Source: Brevundimonas sp. (GTDB lineage Bacteria > Pseudomonadota > Alphaproteobacteria > Caulobacterales > Caulobacteraceae). Taken from it: 64,000 nucleotides of DNA. The notes under the pieces were generated by a model. The model searched no databases. It was given only the letters and a program-made list of their open reading frames with translations, and was not told the origin of the DNA. Where the stretch lies: the NCBI RefSeq assembly GCF_030682035.1, contig NZ_JAUXQZ010000028.1, positions 46,572 to 110,571 on the forward strand, written 5' to 3'. Positions 58,078-64,000 of the stretch are shown piece after piece (position 1 is the stretch's first letter; every line of letters starts with the position of its first letter). The translations under genes and the position numbers were made by a program.

Positions 58078-58673
58078 TGCCAGAGCTCCGCACCGGTCGC
58101 GTCCGCGTGGCCGTCATGATCTCGGGCGCCGGGTCGAACATGGCCGCGCTGATCGACGCCGCGGGACAGTCCGACGCGCCGTTCGAGGTGGTTCTGGTCC
58201 TTTCGAACAAGGCCGGGGCCGGCGGCCTGGCCCTCGCCGAGGTCAAGGGTGTCCCGGTGGCCGTGGTCGACCACGCCGCCTTCGGCAGGGACCGGGTGGC
58301 GCACGAACAGGCGATCCAGACCGTGCTGGAAGCCCACGACGTCAAGATCGTGGCCCTGGCCGGCTATATGCGGCTGCTGACGCCCTTCCTCGTCGGGCGC
58401 TGGGCCGGGCGCATGCTCAACATCCACCCCAGTTTGCTGCCGAAATACCCGGGGCTGGACACCCATGCGCGCGCCATCGCCGCGGGTGACGTGGAGGCCG
58501 GCTGTACGGTGCATCTGGTCACCGAGGGCGTCGATGACGGCCCTCTGCTGGGCCAGACCGTCGTGCCGGTCCAGCCGGACGACACCCCGGCCTCGCTGGC
58601 GCAGCGTGTGCTGGAGAGCGAGCACCGACTTTATCCGCAAGCCCTGACCGATTTCTGCCGGACGCTAGATTAG
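58077..58673 (+). CDS. purN: Phosphoribosylglycinamide formyltransferase
   Basis: This enzyme transfers a formyl group from 10-formyltetrahydrofolate to GAR. It has 198 residues from ATG 58077, which overlaps the peptidase stop as TGATG. Motifs include MISGAGSNMAALI, VALAGYMRLLTP, the catalytic NIHPSLLPKYPG, and VTEGVDDGPLLGQ with the catalytic aspartate. TTG 58074 is a possible start one codon earlier. Confidence 0.97.
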   Translation: MPELRTGRVRVAVMISGAGSNMAALIDAAGQSDAPFEVVLVLSNKAGAGGLALAEVKGVPVAVVDHAAFGRDRVAHEQAIQTVLEAHDVKIVALAGYMRLLTPFLVGRWAGRMLNIHPSLLPKYPGLDTHARAIAAGDVEAGCTVHLVTEGVDDGPLLGQTVVPVQPDDTPASLAQRVLESEHRLYPQALTDFCRTLD

Positions 58674-58755
58674 AAGTTCGTAATCTCACGCCTTTTCCGG
58701 CGACAGCCGCGAACGCCTGAGGCAGCGTGCCGCTGAAATTCACACGGGGGCTCTC

Positions 58756-60819
58756 ATGCTCAGACACAATCTCATGGCCTGCGCCGCCGGCGCGGCCCTT
58801 CTGTTCGCCGCCGGCGCGGGGCAAGCCCAGACGGCCCCGCCGATCGTGGAGATCCCTGCGACAGACCAGGCCGAGATCGGCGCCTTCGGCTTGGACACCG
58901 AGGGCATGGACACCTCGATCCGTCCCGGCGCCGACTTCAACCGCTACGCCAGTGGTCACTACCTCGCCAACACACCGATCCCGGCTGACCAGGCCGCGTA
59001 CGGCGTGTTCAACATGCTCTACGACCGCTCGCAGGACAATCTGAAGGTTCTGATCGAGGAGAGCGCCGCCAGTCCGGCGGCCAGCCCCGACGCGGCCCGG
59101 ATCGGCGCCTTCTATGGCAGCTTCATGGACGAGGCGACGGTCGAGCGCCTCGGCGCCTCGCCGCTTGCGGCCGACCTGGCCGAGGTCCGCGCCGCCGACA
59201 CCCGCGAGGAAATCGCCGCCCTGATGGGCCGGACCCAGGGCGGCTTCGGCTCCAGCCTGTTCGGCGTCTATGTCTCCGAGGATCTGAAAGAGCCCGACCT
59301 GCACAGCGCCTATATTGTCCAGGGCGGCATCGGCCTGCCCGACCGCGACTACTATCTCGAAGAAAGTTTCGCCCCGCAGCGCGAGGCCTACCGGACCTAT
59401 GTGACGACCGCCTTGCAACTGGCCGGCTGGCCCGAGCCGGAACAGGCGGCGACCGACGTCATCGCCTTCGAGACCCGGATCGCCGAACAGCACTGGACCC
59501 AGGTCCAGAGCCGCGACATCGAGGCCGGCTACAAGCCGACCACCCTCGCCGACCTGAACGCCATGGCCCCTGGTTTCGACTGGGCCGGCTGGGCCCAGGC
59601 CGCGGGCATCGCGGGGGCCAACCGCCTGATCAACGCCAATGACACGGCCTTCCCGGGCATGGCGCGGGTGTTTGCCGAGACGCCGGTCGAGACCCTGCAG
59701 TCGTGGCAGGCGTTCCATGTCATCGACCAGGCCTCGCCCTATCTGTCGCAGGCCTTCGTCGACGCCCGCTTCAACTTCCGGGGCAAGGCCCTGAATGGCC
59801 AGCCCGAGAACCGCCCGCGCTGGAAGCGCGGCGTCACCCTGGTCGACGATTCGCTCGGCGAGATGCTGGGCCGCGAATATGTGGCGCGCCACTTCCCGGC
59901 CGAGTCCAAGGCCCAGATGGAGGAACTGGTCGCCAACCTGCGCCGCGCCATGACCGCGCGTATCGAGACTCTCGACTGGATGAGCCCCGAGACCCGGCAG
60001 CAGGCGCTCTACAAGATGAGCCGGTTCGGGGTGAAGATCGGTTATCCCGAGCAGTGGCGCGCCTATGACGGCCTGCGGCTCGAACCGGGTGATCTGTACG
60101 GCAATGTCGAGCGGTCCTCGGCCTTCGACTGGGCCTGGAACCTCGGCAAGCTCAACGCGCCGGTCGATCCGCTGGAATGGGGCATGACGCCCCAGACGGT
60201 GAACGCCTACTACAACCCGCCGCGCAACGAGATCGTCTTCCCGGCCGCCATCCTGCAGGCGCCCTTCTTCGACGCCAACGCTGACGCGGCGATCAACTAC
60301 GGCGCCATCGGCGGGGTCATCGGCCACGAGATCACCCACGGCTTCGACGACCAGGGCCGCAAGGTCGATGGCGACGGCGTGCTTCGCGACTGGTGGACCG
60401 CTGCGGACGCGGCCCAGTTCGAGGCCCGGGCGGCCGTGCTGGGGGCCCAGTATTCGGCGCTGAGCCCGATCGAGGGCTCCAAGGTCAACGGCGACCTGAC
60501 CATGGGCGAGAACATCGCCGACCTGGGCGGCCTGCTGCTGGCGCTCGACGCCTACCACCTCTCACTCAACGGGGCCGAGGCTCCGGTCATCAACGGCCTG
60601 ACCGGCGACCAGCGGGTCTTCCTCGGCTGGGCCCAGGTGTGGCGCTCGAACATGCGTGACGAGGCCCTGCGCCAGCAGGTGACGACCGATCCCCACGCGC
60701 CCGAGCAGTATCGGGCCGCCGTCCCGCCCCGCAACATCGACGCCTGGTACGCAGCGTTCGGCGTCCAGCCGGGCGACGAGCAATATCTCGCCCCGGAAGC
60801 CCGCGCCCGCATCTGGTAG
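58756..60819 (+). CDS. M13-family (neprilysin-like) zinc metallopeptidase
   Basis: This exported endopeptidase has 687 residues. The signal peptide ends near GAGQA-QT. It has the full M13 set: zinc motif GHEITHGFDDQG (near residue 518), the third zinc ligand and aspartate in MGENIADLGG, NAYYNPPRNEIVFPAAILQ before the zinc site, and a C-terminal ending in RIW close to the family consensus. Its substrate in bacteria is unknown. The gene is 82 bases after purN and is followed by a strong terminator. Confidence 0.95.
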   Translation: MLRHNLMACAAGAALLFAAGAGQAQTAPPIVEIPATDQAEIGAFGLDTEGMDTSIRPGADFNRYASGHYLANTPIPADQAAYGVFNMLYDRSQDNLKVLIEESAASPAASPDAARIGAFYGSFMDEATVERLGASPLAADLAEVRAADTREEIAALMGRTQGGFGSSLFGVYVSEDLKEPDLHSAYIVQGGIGLPDRDYYLEESFAPQREAYRTYVTTALQLAGWPEPEQAATDVIAFETRIAEQHWTQVQSRDIEAGYKPTTLADLNAMAPGFDWAGWAQAAGIAGANRLINANDTAFPGMARVFAETPVETLQSWQAFHVIDQASPYLSQAFVDARFNFRGKALNGQPENRPRWKRGVTLVDDSLGEMLGREYVARHFPAESKAQMEELVANLRRAMTARIETLDWMSPETRQQALYKMSRFGVKIGYPEQWRAYDGLRLEPGDLYGNVERSSAFDWAWNLGKLNAPVDPLEWGMTPQTVNAYYNPPRNEIVFPAAILQAPFFDANADAAINYGAIGGVIGHEITHGFDDQGRKVDGDGVLRDWWTAADAAQFEARAAVLGAQYSALSPIEGSKVNGDLTMGENIADLGGLLLALDAYHLSLNGAEAPVINGLTGDQRVFLGWAQVWRSNMRDEALRQQVTTDPHAPEQYRAAVPPRNIDAWYAAFGVQPGDEQYLAPEARARIW

Positions 60820-60840
60820 ACGACGGCTTCGAACGGAAAC

Positions 60841-60877
60841 GGCCCCGGCGATCACTCGCCGGGGCCGCTTGTTTTTT
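60841..60877 (+). terminator. Rho-independent terminator after the M13 peptidase
   Basis: GGCCCCGGCGA and TCGCCGGGGCC form a perfect 11-bp stem with a four-base loop, followed by GCTTGTTTTTT. It lies between the M13 gene and convergent ndk. Confidence 0.9.
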
Positions 60878-60892
60878 CGGGGCTTGTGAAGC

Positions 60893-61312
60893 CTAGCCGA
60901 CGATCTGGTCGTCCGTGAAGAACTGGGCGATCTCGATGCCGGCGTTCTCGATCGAGTCCGAACCGTGGACCGAGTTCTCGCCGATCGACAGGGCGAACAG
61001 CTTGCGGATCGTGCCGTCGGCCGCGTCCTTGGGGTTGGTGGCGCCCATGATGTCGCGATAGGCGGCGACAGCGTTGGGGCCTTCCAGCACCTGAACGACG
61101 ACCGGCTCGGCGGTCATCTGGCCGACCAGTTCGCCGTAGAAGGGGCGTTCGGCGTGGACTTCATAGAATTTCTTCGCTTGCGCGTCAGTCAGCTTGACGC
61201 GGCGTTGCGCGACGATGCGCAGGCCGGCGCCCTCGATCACGGCGTTGACGGCCCCGGTCAGGTTGCGGCGCGTGGCGTCGGGCTTGATGATCGAGAAGGT
61301 GCGTTCGGTCAT
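60893..61312 (-). CDS. ndk: Nucleoside diphosphate kinase
   Basis: This enzyme equalises nucleoside triphosphate pools through a phosphohistidine. It has 139 residues from ATG 61312, which is preceded by a purine-rich CACTCCC-complement site. It begins [16 protein letters not shown]; the active histidine is in ENSVHGSDS, and the Kpn-loop segment is intact. The open frame to 61378 has no ribosome site and is not family-like. Confidence 0.98.
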   Translation of the reverse strand: MTERTFSIIKPDATRRNLTGAVNAVIEGAGLRIVAQRRVKLTDAQAKKFYEVHAERPFYGELVGQMTAEPVVVQVLEGPNAVAAYRDIMGATNPKDAADGTIRKLFALSIGENSVHGSDSIENAGIEIAQFFTDDQIVG

Positions 61313-61494
61313 GGGAGTGACTTCTTGTTGGGAGATTGAAGGTCGCGGGCTTATAGACGCGCCCTCCGCCCTTTCCAAGGCGTCCCTATCGCTCGCGGCG
61401 CGGCCGCTCGCTGCTTGAGGGACGAACCCATCCTGCCCTGTCGCTCACCGCCTGTCGGGGGGCCATCCTCGCCTCTCGGACCCTCGTCTTCGCC

Positions 61495-63387
61495 ATGCTC
61501 CAGATCACCGACCTGACCTTCAACGCCTGGGGCCGAAAGTTCCTCGAGGACGCCTCCGTCTCCCTGCCGCCCGGCGCCAAGGTCGGCCTTGTGGGCCGCA
61601 ACGGCATCGGCAAGTCGACCCTGTTCAAGCTGATCCTCGGCGAACTGGCCGCCGGCGGCGACGAGATCAGCCTGCCCAAGACCGCCCGCATCGGCTCGGT
61701 GGATCAGGAACACCCCGCCACGCCCGTCAGCGTGCTGGAGACCATCCTTGAGGCAGACGAAGAGCGCCACGGCCTGCTGGGCCGGCTTGAGACCGCCCAG
61801 CCCGAGGAGATGGGCGAGATCTGGACCCGGCTGATTGAGATCGACGCCGACGCCGCCCCCGCCCGCGCCGCCGAAATCCTCGTCGGCCTCGGCTTCGACC
61901 ATGAGAACCAGCAACGGCCGATGTCGGAATTCTCCGGCGGCTGGCGCATGCGCGTGGCCCTGGCCGCGGCCCTGTTCGCCGAGCCGGACATGCTGCTGCT
62001 CGACGAGCCGACCAACTATCTCGATCTGGAAGGCGCCCTGTGGCTCGAGGCGCGGCTGAAGAAATACCCGCACACGGCCCTGATCATCTCGCACGACCGG
62101 GAGATGTTGAACGAGGTCTGCACCCACGTGCTGCACCTCGCGAACCGCAACCTGACGCTCTACACGGGCAATTACGACCAGTTCGAAAAGGCCCGCGCCG
62201 AAAAGGCCCGCCTGCAACTGTCGGCCAAGGCCAAACAGGACGCCGAACGCGCCCACCTTCAGGCCTTCGTCGACCGCTTCAAGGCCAAGGCCTCCAAGGC
62301 CGCCCAGGCCCAGTCGCGCATGAAGCGGCTGGCCAAGATGCAGCCGGTGGCCACCACCATCGAGGAACGCGTCGCCCCCTTCATCCTGCCGTCGCCGCCG
62401 CGCCCGCTGGCCCCGCCGCTGATCCGGCTGGAACGGGCCAATGTCGGCTATGAGACGGGCAAGCCGATCCTGCGCAATCTGAACCTGCGCATGGACCTGG
62501 ACGACCGCATCGGCCTGCTGGGCGTCAACGGCGCCGGCAAGTCGACCTTCGCCAAGATGATCGCCGGGGCGTTGACCGTGTCCGAGGGCGAACTGCACCG
62601 CGACCGCAAGATGCGCGTCGGCTGGTTTCACCAGCACCAGATCGAGGCCATGGACCCGACCGACACGCCGCTGGAGATCATCCGCCGCGCCATGCCTGAC
62701 GCCGCCGAGAGCGCCCGCCGCTCCAAACTGGCGCAGTGGGGCCTCGGCTATGAGAAGCAGGAAACCACCGTCGCCAGCCTGTCGGGTGGCGAGCGCGCGC
62801 GCCTGCTGCTCAATCAGGTGGCGATGGATGCGCCGCACATCCTGATCCTCGACGAACCGACCAACCACCTCGACATCGACAGCCGCCGGGCCCTGCTGGA
62901 CGCCTTGAACGACTATTCCGGCGCCGTCATCCTGATCACCCACGACCGCTCGCTGATGGAGATGGTCGCCGACCGCCTGTGGCTGGCGGCCGACGGCACG
63001 GTCAAGCCGTGGGACGGCGACATGGACGACTACGCGCGCTTCGTCCTCGACCGCGCCAAACAGGCGGCGGTGAGGCCCAGCCAGATCAAGGACGAGGCGG
63101 CCGCGCCCGTCCAGAACGGAGGCGGAGGTGGAGGCAAGAAAAAGAACGACAAGAAATCGGGCCCTTCACCCTCAACCCTGCGCCACGCCGTGAAGAAGGC
63201 CGAGGAGCGGATGGCCCAGCTGACCGCCGAGATCGCCCGCATCGACGACGACATGGCCAACGCCTCGGTCAGCAATCCCAAGGCCCTGGAAGGCCTGACC
63301 CGCGCTCGCGCCAAGACGCAGGCCGATCTGGACACGGCCGAAGCCGCTTGGGTGGCGGCGGAGGAGGCGCTGGCGGAGGTGGCGTAG
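61495..63387 (+). CDS. ABC-F family ribosome-associated ATPase (YheS/Uup type)
   Basis: This is a cytoplasmic twin-ATPase protein of 630 residues without membrane helices. Domain 1 has Walker A GRNGIGKST, signature FSGGWRMR and Walker B LLLDEPTNYLD; domain 2 has GVNGAGKST, LSGGERAR and LILDEPTNHLD. The inter-domain linker (about 230-310) is highly charged and probably contacts the ribosome. A Lys/Gly-rich hinge (near 540-555) precedes a C-terminal coiled coil (560-630), as in Uup/YheS. YheS is the best guess by length. Confidence 0.92.
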   Translation: MLQITDLTFNAWGRKFLEDASVSLPPGAKVGLVGRNGIGKSTLFKLILGELAAGGDEISLPKTARIGSVDQEHPATPVSVLETILEADEERHGLLGRLETAQPEEMGEIWTRLIEIDADAAPARAAEILVGLGFDHENQQRPMSEFSGGWRMRVALAAALFAEPDMLLLDEPTNYLDLEGALWLEARLKKYPHTALIISHDREMLNEVCTHVLHLANRNLTLYTGNYDQFEKARAEKARLQLSAKAKQDAERAHLQAFVDRFKAKASKAAQAQSRMKRLAKMQPVATTIEERVAPFILPSPPRPLAPPLIRLERANVGYETGKPILRNLNLRMDLDDRIGLLGVNGAGKSTFAKMIAGALTVSEGELHRDRKMRVGWFHQHQIEAMDPTDTPLEIIRRAMPDAAESARRSKLAQWGLGYEKQETTVASLSGGERARLLLNQVAMDAPHILILDEPTNHLDIDSRRALLDALNDYSGAVILITHDRSLMEMVADRLWLAADGTVKPWDGDMDDYARFVLDRAKQAAVRPSQIKDEAAAPVQNGGGGGGKKKNDKKSGPSPSTLRHAVKKAEERMAQLTAEIARIDDDMANASVSNPKALEGLTRARAKTQADLDTAEAAWVAAEEALAEVA

Positions 63388-63934
63388 GGCCCTTTGACCT
63401 TTGCAATACACAAGGTGTTTTTCGCGGATAGATAGCGCGTTCCGATGGGGAGAAGTGGGGACGCACACCACTTTCCGCAGTCATCGCAGGCCCGCTTCGG
63501 AGCGATGGGCGCGTTGCGCTCCGCTACCCATCCGCCGATTGTCAGCATATCCCGCGCCGCCAACCCGCTGATTCCGCTCCACTTCCCAAAAATACAGCGT
63601 CCCCAGCCCGCCACAGGTAGGCCCGCCCTAGATTCCCCCCGTTCCGTGGCAGGGAAGGGCGCAGGGCCTTGCGATCTTGTCGCGGCGGAAACGGGATGAG
63701 CGGGAGGGGGTCGCACCTCAACGCAGAGCGGATCGCCAGAAGGCTCATCGGGGCCTCAAGCAGCGAGCCGCCGCGCGGCGAGCGTAGGCCCCCACAGCCC
63801 GGCCTCAAGTCGCGCGCCCCGTGGAGCGAGCATAGGCCGAGCGTGAAGGGCGATGGGCAGGGAGCCCGCGCCGTTCCGGGGTGGAGGAACGGGCGGCGGA
63901 GCCGCCCGGACGAACGGTTCGCAAGGCTCCGACC
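63388..63934. other. Gene-free region with repeats at the right end
   Basis: No credible protein gene is visible. A short weak stem (ACCTT/AAGGT, then GTTTTT) at about 63399-63418 may end the ABC-F transcript. The rest holds copy 2 of the dispersed repeat and further G/C-rich palindromic sequence (GGAACGGGCGGCGGAGCCGCCC near 63885). Confidence 0.6.
63530..63794 (+). repeat. Dispersed repeat, copy 2
   Basis: About 265 bases matching 28116-28377 in the same orientation, with scattered substitutions and one small insertion near 63725. The 3' end (CAAGCAGCGAGCCGCCGCGC) is identical in both copies. Homology may continue a little further after an indel. Confidence 0.8.
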
Positions 63935-63937
63935 CGC

Positions 63938-64000
63938 CCGCCGGAGGCTATGTCGGCAAGGCGTCCACAGCGCCGCTGGTCCTGAGGGAGTTCACCACTG
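63938..64000 (+). ncRNA. ssrS: Candidate 5' part of 6S RNA (runs off the window)
   Basis: The stretch GAGGCTATGTCGGCAAGGCG, then CTGGTCCTGAGGGAGTTCAC, resembles the 5' arm of 6S RNA, in which GATGTTCGCAAGCG is followed by CCAGTCCCCTGAGCCGATA in E. coli. 6S RNA mimics an open promoter and holds sigma70-RNA polymerase. The 3' arm that would pair with it lies outside the window, so the call is tentative and the 5' end is approximate. Confidence 0.4.

Noticed and set aside
58519..60558. Very long open frame antisense to the M13 peptidase
   Set aside because: It mirrors the peptidase codons in GC-rich DNA; its translation has no family features while the plus strand has complete M13 motifs.

Overview
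The window is GC-rich, tightly packed bacterial DNA. Genes are often separated by ATGA stop/start overlaps and carry strong Shine-Dalgarno sites, and GTG or TTG starts occur. The gene set (aroK-aroB next to a divergent xerD and accA, CcmFGH-type cytochrome c maturation, an Atm1-type exporter, DUF1902/HicA, FtsJ/RlmE) points to an alphaproteobacterium. The Caulobacteraceae (Brevundimonas or a relative) are the best guess; this rests on gene content and composition, not on a tree. I see no tRNA, rRNA, CRISPR array, transposase or phage gene.

Positions 1-24,350 form an accessory-looking redox island. It opens with the cytochrome c maturation genes ccmF-ccmG-ccmH (minus strand, ccmH cut by the left edge). 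Divergent from them is a three-gene operon: a fusion of an FAD oxidoreductase, two cyclic-nucleotide-binding domains and four 4Fe-4S motifs; a histidine-bearing membrane protein resembling a b-type cytochrome; and a membrane-anchored protein joining a cytoplasmic FHA domain to ten CxxCH heme motifs. Next come a minus-strand TPR/beta-barrel - FecR - glutamate dehydrogenase run and a plus-strand CHASE2 adenylate cyclase followed by a CpdA-like phosphodiesterase. The island ends with a compact four-gene minus-strand operon: a cytochrome c554-type protein with five heme motifs, a lipoprotein with two GlcG/HbpS-like domains, an outer-membrane beta-barrel, and a 1305-residue decaheme protein with LVIVD repeats. 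In total 25 heme-attachment motifs lie beside the genes that attach heme. My reading is an undescribed electron-transfer system, possibly a porin-cytochrome conduit through the outer membrane, controlled by cyclic nucleotide and FHA signalling. The function is inference; the domains and gene order are visible.

Positions 24,550-63,390 are mostly housekeeping genes: pyrG, secG, tpiA, mutL, rsmD, an RluB-type pseudouridine synthase, tadA, aroK-aroB-GNAT, xerD, a DUF1902/HicA pair, accA, a response regulator with a coupled partner, an Atm1-type ABC exporter, radA, cvpA, purF, a VOC protein, rsmB-mtn-guaA, guaB-MAPEG, a double DUF2061 protein, rlmE, a cyclophilin, rnd, purM, an M28 peptidase, purN, an M13 peptidase, ndk and an ABC-F ATPase. 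Purine synthesis is strongly represented (purF, purM, purN, guaA, guaB, ndk).

Short non-coding repeats are scattered through the housekeeping part. There is a 250-bp element with 19-bp perfect terminal inverted repeats upstream of mutL, a dispersed repeat of about 262 bp with one copy upstream of mutL and one at 63.5 kb, and a palindromic element between radA and cvpA. Two further palindromic elements sit in frame inside coding genes, one in rsmB and one in the mutL linker. The right edge may hold the 5' part of a 6S RNA gene.
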